Below are positions 29,865 to 41,747 of a stretch of DNA of 64,000 nucleotides, piece by piece. Source of the DNA: Bathymodiolus brooksi (taxonomy: Eukaryota > Mollusca > Bivalvia > Mytilida > Modiolidae). Within the stretch, counting starts at the first letter, position 1, and each line of letters starts with the position of its first letter. The DNA is taken from NCBI GenBank assembly GCA_963680875.1, contig OY804578.1:104313689-104377688 (forward strand). Direction: 5' to 3'. A program made the translations under genes and the position numbers. The notes beneath the pieces were generated by a model, which was given only the letters and a program-made list of their open reading frames with translations, was not told the DNA's origin and did no database searches.

Positions 29865-30689
29865 GATATGTCATAATAATTGTTATATATATATATACTG
29901 TTATTGCAACTGCTGTATTGCTTAAAATATGTGCCATAGCCATTGAATTGTTTATGAACATTATTTGTGATAGAATATTTGTTATATGAAATCAAATGGG
30001 GAATATATATTGGGATAATTAACTGCCCTTCGAATGATGTGACATTTATTTTCAAAAGGAGTCGGTAGTAATTCCGTGTTCCTGTATTATAACTACAATT
30101 GACTTAGCTTCTAGAAAGAGATAAATAAAATAGTAAATAAGATGTATTGTTGTAATTTTTCTTGAACCAAAATTTTCACTCATACTGAGGGAACGACCAT
30201 TTAATTCTGGGGGTGGTGTATGTGTTTCCCCATGCCAGAAATTTATTTCTCTGTATTTTTTTCTTTAATACCACTAAGGTAACCACATAATACACACCAA
30301 TGCTCTACCATTTTTGTTTGAAGGTCGTGGTAAAACTTACCTATAGATTTGGATAAGCCTCTGTATTGTGCAGTCTAGGGTGGGAAAGATGATGTGTTCA
30401 TGTTTAATTTTCAATACATTTGCTAAATAATACTTGTATTTACTAAATGCTGTATGATTCGAAAAGACTCTAGGTTTAAAAAAATAATAATAATAATATT
30501 TTTTTTCTAAGAATCGTGTAGAAAGAGACATATCATTTTGTTTTATTTAAAAAGCACCACTAATACTTAACTTCATATTTGGGAAAGTTTGTTTTATCCG
30601 GAATATGATATGATACCAATTGATGTACATAATATATATAACCAGACAATCATTTTATTGTATGCATATTTAAATGGTAAGATTCAGAA
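29865..30689. other. P450 3' UTR and downstream flank
   Basis: Contains the candidate poly(A) signal at 30123 and an (AAT)n run near 30482. No other feature. Confidence 0.5.
30123..30128 (+). terminator. Candidate P450 polyadenylation signal
   Basis: First canonical AATAAA downstream of the P450 stop, about 260 bp after it. The sequence is AT-rich and such hexamers occur by chance, so support is moderate. Confidence 0.4.
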
Positions 30690-30860
30690 ATTATATGAAG
30701 TGGGGGTTGGTCATTTCAAAACGTAAAGTATGTTACGAAGTTTGTGATTGGTTATTTCAAAACATAAAGCCTGTGTTGAAGTGAGTGAGTGGTCAGTTCA
30801 AAAGGCAACGTATGTTTTGAAGTGTGTGATTGGTCCATTCAAAATTTACTTTACGAGGAC
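30690..30860. repeat. Diverged ~42-bp tandem repeat, about 4 copies
   Basis: Units of the type GAAGTGTGTGATTGGTCATT, then CAAAACGTAAAGTATGTT, with several ATTGGT (inverted CCAAT) phrases. Confidence 0.65.
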
Positions 30861-33396
30861 GCTCACCAATCACAAGGCAAGTTAAGAGGATTGTTAAATT
30901 TCTGAATTTTTCCATTCAATTATAATAAAAAGAGAGTTGAGTTGAATCTAAGAATGCAGGAACAAATTGCATTCCATGATATGAAGTGTTCGTGCCTTGT
31001 TATTGTTTTGTTTTGTTCATTTATAATATATGTTTTTTGTTAAAATATTATGTTGTTACTGGGAAATTTGAAAATCCCTTGTTGTTAATTGTTATTATAC
31101 AGTACCACAATTCTGCTTTAAAATTTCGATTTTTCGACACAAAACCTAAGCATGAATGTGTGGTAATGTATTAACATAGATCTATATATAAAAAGAATAA
31201 ATTATTCTTAGCCATCATGGTAGCCATCCTCATTTTGATGTAAAATATATAAAATATTTCATTCTTATAAAAATAATGGATTTTGTCATTATACAAACAG
31301 TTTTAACTTCAACAATTTAGATTTCTTCACATTAAGACCCTCAGAATAATGTTTTAATGGATACTGATTTTGAAATGTTCGGCATTTAGGAACTCTTCAA
31401 TGTGAAGGGATGATAATAAAATGAAAAACAAATTATACCACACTGTGGAAACAATCCAAAAGAAAAATCATAGAAATAGACATACTCGATACCCATATCA
31501 CACAAATACATGACTGCTTACTTTCCTGTCTTGGGACAGGAACTTCAATAAAAATTGGTGGAATTAATCTAGTTTACGAGCCCAAACATCCCTTCTTAAT
31601 GAATTGATGCAGTGATTCAAGTGTTTTTTCATATGTGAAGGGAATTTGTATGTTACCTGTAATTGGTGATAAACATGATTCGTTAGTCAAATCGGACATT
31701 AACAACCATTTTTATTAGTAATATGTTCTTGGCTATTGCTATAAATTGTCTATTTCACCACTGTATACAAACTAAGCCACAAACATCACATAACATTTTA
31801 TTATTACACGTTGTTGTTATATATGATCGCTGTAAATTCATAGCAAGATTTTTTTTTAATATCGACATAGGATTCATTTTTTCATTATTTATATAAAGTT
31901 TCATTGATTGTACACGGAGTTAAGCGTACTATTAACTATAAATGTACCCAAGCTGTATGGGTTCACCTTGTACATGGAATTAATAAAGCCTAAATAAGTT
32001 TTATTTATAATAAACTTCTGTTACGTTTGTCGGAAGCTAAGCTGTGTTGTAATGTTGTATTTGACATCTTAAGAAATGTGTGAAATGTGCTACTTTCTGT
32101 CAGAAAAAAACACTTCATATTCCTCAAAATAACCAATTTGGATATTTTTAGAAGTCAAAAATGGTACGTTTTTTTTTTTTTTTTATCAATTACAGAAATT
32201 TAATTCTTAGAAATACGAATTTTAAACCAAATTATATTATCAGGGTATAGCAAAATAAAACTATTTTAATGTTTCATATGCACAGTTTTCTATGAAATAT
32301 GATTTTTAAGCTAAAATATATTATCAGGAAATTAACAAAAACAACTATACTAATATTGCATATGAACAGAGTTTTCTATGAAATATGATTTTAAAACTAA
32401 AATATATTATCAAGAAATATATGAGCAGAATTTAAGCTATCTTTACGTTCGATTCTATGAATTAGCAATAACAATACTTATTTCATTTAAATGGTACCTT
32501 TAAACAGAAAGATATCGTAGCCAGCCAATGGTTACGATCAAACCTCCCTTCCTCTTCATCCTAGGCCGCGTTAACTGTGATTTCGTAATAATTACCGTCT
32601 GCTGGATTTTGTCAGTTACGTCCCTTGTATGATGATATATTTTTCAGCCAATCAGCACAAGGCATTCATTTCATGTCAAAAGTGATGAGACTCCGGTTGA
32701 TGAAACGCTAGTACATGTTTGTATGGTGAAGTTGATTTTTCATCAAAATGTTAAAATATAGATACAAGAAACTACAGGATTAAAATAAAATACGTTTAAT
32801 TTTTAATTACATTAACATTATATTATTAATATATCTGATGATGAAAATATATATACAAATATATTACTGTGATCTTTGTCAAGTTTAATAAAAATTACGT
32901 TTCCATGACAATGTACATATATATGTATGTGGTGTAACTGCTGAAATACCACTCTACTGATCTTCCAGAATTAGAGCTGTCGCCATAGTAACGGTTACTA
33001 AGCTTTATGAATTTGTGTAGATATATTGGTCCCATTGTCTTTTTACCGGTTGTATGTTTCAATCAAATCATTTTTACACCCGGTGATAATATGTTTTAAT
33101 GTGTGATCAATTATTTAATTATAAAAATTGTATTTTTGTTACTTTTGATAATGAAATATATGTAAAAAGTAATAAAGTTTGTTGTTATTTACTATAGAAA
33201 GACTTATATTCATACTTTCGCTACCACACACCTATATTCCAAATTGCTTAATTATTTTTCCGCTTGGATGGATTCCGGACAAAATCTAATGCAAAATGTA
33301 TTATGCATTATGTGTTGTCTGCATTCTGGGGTATCTTAACATTTTCCCTCGTTATAGCCAAGAATTCGTTTCACATCAGACCTATGAAAACGTTGA
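30861..33396. other. Long AT-rich intergenic region
   Basis: Holds a diverged 86-bp tandem repeat at about 32195-32430 (TTTTCTATGAAATATGATTT at 32286 and 32372) and a T run at 32170. No gene is supportable. Confidence 0.5.
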
Positions 33397-33565
33397 TGTC
33401 TAATTTAGTGGACATGACGCGTTTCTATAATAGACTTCATCAGGAACGCTCATAGTCTTACTACTGGAAAGCCAATTAATTTAAAAGTGGTTAGGAACAA
33501 TTAAACCAAAGGGTCTAAGCAGGATGGCCAAGCTATGCTAACGTTACCTATGCCTTAGATTGAAC
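33397..33565 (-). repeat. R3 dispersed repeat, best-preserved long copy
   Basis: Reads GTCTAATTTAGTGGACATGA, CGCGTTTCTATAATAGAC and TTCATCAGG, then GGAAAGCCAATTAATTTAAA and TTACCTATGCCTTAG. Inverted, CTGATGA is intact and GAAACGCGTC follows. It carries the single-copy equivalent of the start of the 41-bp satellite unit. Confidence 0.7.
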
Positions 33566-34119
33566 TTAATAAATTACATTAATTAGGAACTGTAAATTTC
33601 ACACATAAATATATGTCATATACCATGTCAGTGCTGAAGGACTAAACACTAGGTGGGTAATATCCTCACTGACTAATATTCCACCAGCAGATATCCGTTT
33701 CTTTATCGCACACCATGCCAAGAACATCTAGTACTTATAGCAATTTTTGTTTCAGTGTCGTAGTCATCCGCCATTATCATTGCGTCCATCCTTGACGAAT
33801 ACCTGCAGGTCTAACTGACGTTCTCGTCGTTTAAGAAGTTCGTGTGTTGTGAGAAAAGGAAGGAAGAGGCTTAAATTGTAAAGCTAAAAATGGGAATAAA
33901 AGATTGTTATTAGAATAATTTTAGATTGTAATAAAATCATAGTCAATATAACAATTTTACAGCAAAATATGTTGAATAAGATATTCCATCTTTTTCTATA
34001 AAGTTTTGGTGTTTTGTGAATTATACCATGTCGTTTTTTGTTGAATGCACTCGACGTTGTCTCTTGAGGCGATCGCCAGGGCTTCTGACAAAAAAGATAC
34101 GGCATAATATACATTTGTC
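33566..34119. other. Unassigned intergenic sequence
   Basis: On the minus strand near 33800 a short open stretch starts with ATG followed by GCGGATGACTACGACACTG; too short to call an exon. Confidence 0.3.
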
Positions 34120-34395
34120 GGAAGCAGTTCCATGTCCTTATTCATTCATGAACTATCGCCAGGTTTGTAACTAGAGTAACACAACGGGTTCCCCTAGTGG
34201 AGCAAGAACTGCCTACCCTTCCGGAGCACTTGAGTTCACCCTGGGTTTTAGTGGGGTTCGTGTTGCTCGATCGATCTTTAATTTTCAGTGTAGTATTTTG
34301 TAGATCGTTGTTTGCCCTTTTTTGGCCATTGTGTTGTCTGTCCTTCCTCGATATAGGATTTCTGATTACTCCTTTGGTATCTTCAAACTCTTCTT
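34120..34395 (+). repeat. R1 dispersed repeat
   Basis: AACTAGAGTAACACAACGGG, then GTGGAGCAAGAACTGCCTAC, CCTTCCGGAGCACTTGAG and CTTCAAACTCTTCTTA. Confidence 0.78.
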
Positions 34396-34646
34396 ACACA
34401 ACAACATAAAAACTATCCATAATTATAGAAATGTGATAATATCATCTGACTTCACTCCAAAAGGATGAACAACATTAACAGATATGTAATATAACACGGT
34501 GATGCGACATTTTTGACAAAGAGCTACAACTCAAACTATGGAGGAAACACAGGGTCGCATATTATGGCATAACAATGACCTCTATATTCTGCGTGAAAAT
34601 GAAAGATAGTAAGCATGGATGTCAACAAACCAATAAATTTGTAGTT

Positions 34647-34742
34647 ATCTAAATTGAGTGAGCACGACGTATATATTGAATAACCTACATCAGTTAAGAT
34701 CAAAGTCAAAAGATTGAAAAGCCAAATAATTAAAGTCTTTGG
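34647..34742 (-). repeat. R3 dispersed repeat fragment adjoining a minisatellite
   Basis: CTAAATTGAGTGAGCACGAC, then TTGAATAACCTACATCAG and GAAAAGCCAAATAATTAAAG. The hammerhead-like core is degraded. Confidence 0.6.
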
Positions 34743-34938
34743 GAGCAAGAAGACCAAAGGGCCAATACATAATGGAGCAAGAAGATCAAAGGGCCAATAC
34801 AGAATGAACCAAGAAGATCAAAGGGCCAATACAGAATGGAGCAAGAAGATCAAAGGGCCAATACAGAATGAAGCAAGAAGATCAATGGGCCAATACAGAA
34901 TGGAGCAAGAAGATCAAAGTGCCAATACAGAATGGACA
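34743..34938. repeat. 32-bp minisatellite, about 6 copies, at the inner edge of an R3 copy
   Basis: Units AGCAAGAAGATCAAAGGGCC then AATACAGAATGG. The unit is an R3 segment (compare AGCAAGAAACCAAAGGACC at 12063-12081). Confidence 0.9.
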
Positions 34939-35165
34939 GGTTATATGATAATGAATAGCATGGGATTTTAATACACTGTATTTTTCATACTTGAACACAT
35001 TATTGGAATTAAAAGCTCACTTGATAAAAAAAAATCTTAAATGAAACGTTTGCTCACTTCCTAACAGTGTTGATCAGTTTAATACGTAGTAGTTTATGGA
35101 AGAGGGCTTCATTAAGATAAAAACAAATATACATTTTGCATAGATTATTATAAATAAAGTTGACG

Positions 35166-35425
35166 GGTTAGCGTTAGTGTTATGGTGTCTAACGCCACTT
35201 TCAACAGTTTTAAGTTATATCGTGGTGTTCAATTTTATTTATGGAGGAAACCGGAGTATTTGGAGAAAACCACCGACCTTTCGCAAGCCACTGACAAACT
35301 TAATTACGTATTGTTTTATCGAGTACATACGCCAAGAGTGGGGCTCGCATTCACAACCTTAGTGGCGTAGGCACTGATTGCACAGGTAGTTGTAAATCCA
35401 ACTAACTTACGATCACGACGGCCCC
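35166..35425 (-). repeat. SINE-B, full length, minus orientation
   Basis: Tail GGGTTAGCGTTAGTGTTATG, then the core, a box B region that has diverged, and head ending ACTTACGATCACGACGG. Confidence 0.82.
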
Positions 35426-36384
35426 TAAAATCTGTGGGAGCAAGGAAGTTAAAGGACAAAAACATTATAGCCAACGTCGACTCATATTACCTAGGCCTGA
35501 AGAAACTATTAGAAGTTTACTCTCAAAGAGACTCTGTTGTTTTACTCTTCTACGTGTCTTTATTAATTCTAGCCAGCACTACAAATAATGTGTTGTGTTG
35601 TCAGTACAAGTCAAATGCAACATATGTCATAGCATGGTCAATTAAGAACAAAGGCAATTAAATTAAACAATGAATATACTAACAAATACTTAACAATTAT
35701 GTTTCGGCTTGTTGATATAATTTTATCTTTATTTAAGCTAAGAAGGTAGGTTTGACCCTTAAAACTAGCTTAACTAGATTAACACCTCCAATCCCAATTG
35801 CAGTGCTTGTACCAAGCAATGATGGTAAGAGGTCATGTATATGTTGGTTAGGGTACTGATATTCCTTCAGTTTCTACAATATTCTATTAGATTTTAGAAC
35901 TGTTCGGACGGTGTGGTATGTTTTGTTTTTCTCTTTATTATCTTTATTTCTTTCTATAGAAAAGAATATAGTTTATCCTTCAGTACTTAAAATTACCTAT
36001 AAAAACTGTAAAAAAAATAAAAATAAAACAAAATAAAAAAATTGATAATACTGATCTTTATCTAACATTATGTACGTTTTCCTTTGAAATTAACGAAAGT
36101 CGCTGTCTGATACAAGGTGTCTGATACAAGATGCTGTATCACCGTGGTGATAAAAGAATGGCGCGACGTGGCATGAGACGTTCTCTGCCGAACTACTTTG
36201 ACATGACGTCATACCATTGGAATGTATGACACAATACAGTAACCTGACATTACACTGATTAGTGAATGAACGGAAAAAATAACGTGACGTCATGCACAGA
36301 ATGTAGTCTCCCTCAGAGTATTGTACACATTTTAATTCAACCCTAGCTATTTGTTTAAAATTCGTTTTCATTGAAATGTTAGAT
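35426..36384. other. Unassigned intergenic sequence
   Basis: A-rich tract near 36010-36040. A 108-codon minus-strand open frame (36090-36416) shows no domain. Confidence 0.4.
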
Positions 36385-36475
36385 AAACTTATTACATACA
36401 TAGTGTGTTGGTACAAATCTTTATATCAGGTCTTGTCTGTTGGGTGAACTAATAGTCCAGTCAATAGACCCGTAG
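36385..36475. repeat. R7 dispersed repeat
   Basis: CATACATAGTGTGTTGGTAC, then TATCAGGTCTTGTCTGTTG and AGTCCAGTCAATAGACC match the inverted sequence at 41280-41400. Confidence 0.6.
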
Positions 36476-37114
36476 ACCCAAAACAAATTGCAACAGAAAT
36501 TATAAATACGCCAGCATTTTCACTTTAACCCATAGAGTAACCAATAAAAAATCGCTATGAAAATTTTATGTATTAAAGACAGAAATTAAGATAAAAAATG
36601 AGTACTTTTGACTTCTATCGTTTTGTCACTACGGATCCTACATAGCCGAATCAGAGATTTTCCGAAAAATACAACTCAGACGGAAAGCAATGCAAATAGG
36701 AATTATCATCCAAATCTAGGTAAGCGTAATAATAATATAATATATTTCTATGAAGTTACTACAAGTATGTTCAATTTTACCAAAACACCCATGAAGAGTG
36801 AACAAACAGGTCAATATCTATGACATTCAAATTGAGCAGACGTAATTCCCATAATGCACCATTCTCAACCCAAAAAGAGCTTTGTAAAGCCTTTTTAAAT
36901 TACTTTCTGCTAAATTTTGTGTAAAAATGTGTTATTATATATTAGACAGAGATATTTATTCGAGTGTTTGATCGAATTAGCACTTAAATTCGCGGATTTC
37001 CATAATAGGTAGATGCGGACGAAAAAACAATCTATGGAACGCCAGTTTACCTTACCTTACCTCTGTATCTTTACCCCCTTCAAAGGAGAACCATACTGTG
37101 TCGTATGTTAAACG
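36476..37114. other. Unassigned intergenic sequence
   Basis: No feature recognised. Confidence 0.4.
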
Positions 37115-37122
37115 TGTGTTGG

Positions 37123-37889
37123 CACAGGGGCTCGCAGTTATATTTTCACATCACCAGGTATGGATTAAAAAGAAGAAGGGAGGACACTTTTGGGGGGGGG
37201 GGGGGGCAAAAGTGAAAGTAGAGTTTCGGCACCTTTTTTCGCTTCAAACACGGTTTAGTCTTTGTTCTTCCCATAAAATTAATGCAAATATCGATGTTTT
37301 TTGCTGATTGACTGGTTTACAGTGGAATACCACTGGTTTTTAAATTCCAAGCGGTTTGGACATCTTCTTATCATACTCAATTCCGGTTTATACGGACTAA
37401 ATATCAAGGTGAGTTTTCATTGGTCGAAGGATTTAAACTGGCATTTTTGCGGGAAATTATTTACTCATCTTGTCAAAAGATATTCTTAAAATGCTATCTT
37501 CCTATATTTCCAGATTGATTGAGACAAGGAAAAAAAATATTTTAATGCAAGAGATTTAAGTTTCCTTTTTTCCTACTTTTTAAAATTATATTTCGATTTT
37601 TTTATTTCTATCAATATTATTAAGTCCGTAGAAACCGGAATTGAGTAAGATAAGAAGTTGTCCAGACCGCTTGGAATTTAAAAACGAGTGTTATTCCACT
37701 GTAAACCAGTCAATCAGCAAAAAACAACGATGTTTGCATTAATATTATGGTAAGAACAAAGACTAAACCGTTTTTGAAGCGAAAAAAGGTGCCGAAATTC
37801 TACTTTCACTTTGGGCAGCAAAAAAAGTGTCCTACCTTCTCTTTTAACATATACCTGGCGATGTGAAAATATAACTGCGAGCCCCTGTG
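37123..37889. mobile_element. Foldback (long inverted repeat) element, hAT-like, with exact 8-bp target duplication
   Basis: Arms of about 270 bp: left starts CACAGGGGCTCGCAGTTATA, and the right end is its inverse. The arms then match through the sequences around 37180 and 37820 and on to the centre near 37400-37620. TGTGTTGG flanks both sides exactly (37115-37122 and 37890-37897). A G run (37192-37206) in the left arm is absent from the right. Non-coding; an 8-bp target suggests hAT transposase. Confidence 0.93.
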
Positions 37890-37897
37890 TGTGTTGG

Positions 37898-38287
37898 GTG
37901 GCGGTGCGCTGTACAGTGCTGTGTGAGTGAAAATCCCATCACCTCCGTATCCATGAATAAAATTTATGTACACTAAAAATCAGGCTTATTCACACGGGAT
38001 ATAAAAGTTTATCAAATCAAGTTAAAACAATCCACAACGATTGTCCCGACATTACGTATAAAATATGCATGTTGCATGTATTGGAAAAATTTAGGAAGAC
38101 GCATCACTGTTTAAAATCTAAAAGTTTCTGTTCGTATGGTTAAAATCTAAAATCTATTTGTTACGGTTTGGTTCGAGGTTTAAAAAGTAATTGTCACATC
38201 CTAAAATCTAAAACGAATCGTATCTACAGTTTAAGATCTAAAACGTCATCTTTCAAAATCTAAAATCTAAAACAATTATCACAGTTT
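37898..38287. other. Unassigned; repeated AAAATCTAAAA motif
   Basis: Between 38110 and 38280 AAATCTAAAA-like phrases recur at least six times, perhaps a tail or microsatellite linked to the neighbouring LINE 3' end. Confidence 0.4.
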
Positions 38288-38410
38288 ATTGTAATGGATT
38301 CTTGGGCAATCCCCCGGACGGCTCTCCCCTCCCCCTTTTCGCAATGTTAGTTCCGTTTCTTCATCGTTGTCTGTATTTTGTCTCTATCACTCTCCAGAAG
38401 CTTCGTTCTC

Positions 38411-40140
38411 TTAATATGCAATTTGAACATTAATCTCCTTGATAGACCTTCGAGTCTGGCTACGCTGGCTGAGTTTTTCTTGGTAGATTTCACCTTGATT
38501 GTATTGTCCATTACAATTTTCATTATTTTGGAACTCATTTTGCCATATAGCGTTGATCTCGGACAGTAAAGCTACTCTCTCCGACTGTAATTGTTCACAT
38601 TGGAGAATGAAGTGTAGTACATTCTCTTCAGCTGCTCCGCATAGCAGGCATGTTGGGTCAGTTTCATTTCTGTAGTACTTAATGCGTTTTGTTTGCAGCA
38701 CGTATGTCCCGGTGACGAGTCTTAATTTTACTGGAATTCTACTGATATCTAATGATGAGTAGCATCTGTGCTTCAGAATAGGACATATTTTGCATTTGCT
38801 CAGGTTGTGGTTACTAAGATATTGCAGCCCTTTGTAGAGTTGTGCTACTAGAGTTATTAGCTGGGTACACCAGTGGTCATTCACTCTTGATTTCACCAAC
38901 GAGATCCATCGTGATTTTTTGATAGGATTGTCCAAATAGTTGTACGCCTCTTTCAGGTCGTATTTTCGTAGTATTTTGTTTACACATATAAACCAGCTGT
39001 TACTAGATTCCTCCTTCACGGTTAGTTGTCTTCTTGCAAGCTTTTTCTCAGTGTTTTTTTTCTCGCCCTGATGACAGACGTTATTGAAGAATGTGAGGGT
39101 TTTTATATGAATTTGTGCTTCTATTGGTAGAATTCCAGTTAGTATATAAATGGCTGGGTCCGAACAGCTTATCGGTAATGACAGGATTTGTTTTAGTATC
39201 CTTTTCTGGAAGAGTTCTAGTTGTTCAAGAGGTTTTGAGGACGGTAATAATAGCCCCATACCGTAAAGCAATACTGTTGTTATGTAGGTTTTGTAGATGT
39301 GTAGTAGGGACTCGGGATGCAGGCCGTTGTGTCCATGAAATCCACATCCGAATAGACTGTATGCACTACGTCTTGCTTTAGTTATATTTTCCTCAACATT
39401 GGTTTGGATATTGTGTTTCATCGTTGTTGTTCTGATGATACCTAAATGAGTAGCTTGCTCCACCTCGGGCATGGTGATATTCCCCATATTAAGTTTTTCG
39501 TTGGTTGTTTCGCACTGTTTGTTTGGTTGTAATTCATATCCCTCGAGGTTCGCAAAGTCAAGAGCCATGTTGACCATGATCTGTGCATCACTGAGCTGAG
39601 TACTGAGTAGTGCGATGTTGTCTGCACATCCTGTGTTGTTAACGTTGATGCTTCCTATTTTCAGTCCTATACCTACATCTTGCAAACGGTCTAATAGTGG
39701 GTTAATATATAGTTTATAGAGATCAGTGCTAAGGATACCTCCTTGCCGGTCTCCCATACCGACCTTAAAACAATCGGACGTGCTTCCTGCCCATTTTATG
39801 CAGTTTTCCGCATTGTGGTACAAGCTTTTAATAATAGTCCACGTTTTGTCCTGCATTCCCGCGTGGTACATACGCAGGAACAGATGTGAATGTATAACTT
39901 TGTCGAATGCAGCTTTTGCACCGAGAAGTACAAGATGTCCATTTTGCTTTTCGTCGGTTAATATTCTGTATGCTTCTTCGACAGGTAGAGCAGCATTCAT
40001 GGGGGACGATCCTTTCGTAAACCCTCTTTGCGTTGGATTTTGCATATTATGGATCAATGGTTGTATTCTATCTCTGATCACTGCTTCGACTATCTTACTA
40101 ATTACAGGCAGAACTGTTATTCCTCGATAGTTGATGGCAT
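38411..40140 (-). pseudogene. LINE (non-LTR) reverse transcriptase, 5'-truncated and catalytically dead
   Basis: Open for more than 550 codons. Reading from 40140 downwards: NYRGITVLPVISKIVEAVIR (start of the RT domain), QRGFTKGSSPMNAA, the motif A region LGAKAAFDKV, RQGGILSTDLYKLY (motif B), the motif C region CADNIALLS, and a C-terminal zinc-binding-like CLLCGAAEENVLHFILQC (C-x2-C-x8-H-x4-C). The catalytic Asp of motif A is Gly and YADD is CADN, so it cannot polymerise. The endonuclease domain is missing: the sequence stops at about 40140 where a CXC-gene fragment begins. This 5' truncation is typical of target-primed retrotransposition. The clade is not assigned. Confidence 0.92.
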
Positions 40141-40142
40141 CG

Positions 40143-40480
40143 TTTTTGCTTCCGACGTCAAACGCTGCACACTTTCATATTTTGCGAGTGTTTCATCAAG
40201 TGAAACAATGGATCGGTGAGGCTGACAATATGGAAGCAAAAGATTGGGGATGGTCTATTGAACACAACATGTGCGTGCCAATCAGATCGAGTTTGCCACC
40301 CACTCCAGATGAACTTCTAAAAACGATATATTGCAGATGTAAGACAAACTGCGATTCAAAACGCTGTAACTGTAGAAAGCATGGTCTGGAATGTTCTGTC
40401 GCTTGCACTGAATGCCGAGGGAATACATGTAGCAACATGTCTGCATGCGAAGATCAGGACTCTGATTCAGACGAATAGTT
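40143..40480 (+). pseudogene. Fragment of a CXC (tesmin/TSO1-like) cysteine-rich protein
   Basis: Open frame from the LINE junction to TAG at 40478-40480. After SNAAHFHILRVFHQV and an acidic KDWGWSIE segment comes the cysteine block CRCKTNCDSKRCNCRKHG followed by CSVACTECRGNTC, i.e. C-x-C-x3-C-x3-C-x-C spacing like tesmin CXC domains. It ends in a Ser/Asp-rich tail. Homologous proteins known in invertebrates are longer at the N-terminus; here the 5' part has been replaced by the LINE. It may be a last exon or a relic. Confidence 0.7.
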
Positions 40481-40604
40481 GATGCCTAATGTTGATATTT
40501 GAAAGATACATGTATTGCTAACTTATGCGATATCAGAACTTTCATTTAATTTTTTTGGTGGGGATTTTTGGTGAATTTTGAAATTTTCCATTTTCGTTCA
40601 TCTA

Positions 40605-40765
40605 TGTATGTATGTATGTATGTTTATGGTGTTTAGCCCCACTTTCAACAATATTTCAGTTATATAGTCGCTGTCAGTTTTATTGATGGAGGAAACCGGA
40701 GTACCCGGAGAAAACCACCGACCTGTCACAAGTCACTGACAAACTTTATCACATAATGTCGTTAA
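40605..40765 (-). repeat. SINE-B, 5'-truncated, with (TATG)n at its tail
   Basis: (TATG)n at 40605-40625 adjoins TTATGGTGTTTAGCCCCACT and the core up to ATCACATAATGTCG. Confidence 0.75.
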
Positions 40766-41676
40766 TCTCGGGAAGGAAAATAAGATGTTTCTATTTTTTT
40801 TTCATTAAACAAACACCAACTGATTGTTAACAATTGACATTTAATTATATTTCAAAACATTCTTTATTAATCTGTACCGAAACAGTCATGATTTAATTTA
40901 TTCTGCCACGGAAAATATACTTTTTTCAAAATTTCAGTTTTCAGCATTTTTTTTTTTTTTTTAATGAAATTTTACCCAAAAAATAGCCACCTGGGGAGAA
41001 TATGGATAGATTTTTTTATTTTGTTTGAAAGAATATTCAATAATAACAAGAATTTTTTTAGAGAAATTGGTAATATTCTGCAAAGTAGAGTGAACATGTG
41101 AAATTTCCAGTTTTCAGCGATTTTTCTTCAAAATCCCTTGTTTTTTCCCAAATATTGCAAGAAATCAACTTGGGATTTTCGGCGACTTTTAATATGTTAA
41201 TCAGGACACTCCCAGCTTCAAGATGAGCCCAAGAAACCTTCTGTTGCAATTTGTTCTAGGTCACGCCTTTTCTGGCGTATATAGACTGGACTATAACCGC
41301 ATCACAACTCGTCGCTACCGCGACTCGTAGTGATACTGGTTCACACAACAGGCTCGACCTGATACAAAGTCTTGTACCACCACACTATGTATGTAATGGG
41401 TATTTATAAAAAAAAGAATAAAAAATTTAAGTTCGTGTACAAATGTAGCGCACCTCTCAAACATGTGAATTGCAAAAAGCTGTCATTGGAAAAATATGTT
41501 GTGTTATAACATGTATAATTGGACTGATTAACTATCATTATATGATAAAGCATTGATGTATTTCAATTTCTTTATTAAAACACTTCCGGGAAAATTCAAA
41601 GGACAATTTGATATTATTTTCTAATATCTTAACGACCAATCGATAAGCTTAAGATTTTACCAGTCTGAGATGATTC
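40766..41676. other. Unassigned; contains R7 copy
   Basis: T-rich. R7 in inverse orientation at 41280-41400 (ACTGGACTATAACCGC ... CCTGATACAAAGTCTTG). No gene. Confidence 0.45.
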
Positions 41677-41715
41677 CAGTGGCGGATTTAGAGGGGGCGT
41701 GCGGGGCGTGCGCCG

Positions 41716-41747
<32 letters not shown>

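Noticed and set aside
36090..36416. 108-codon minus-strand frame
   Set aside because: No domain, no splice context, and its right part overlaps the R7 repeat.
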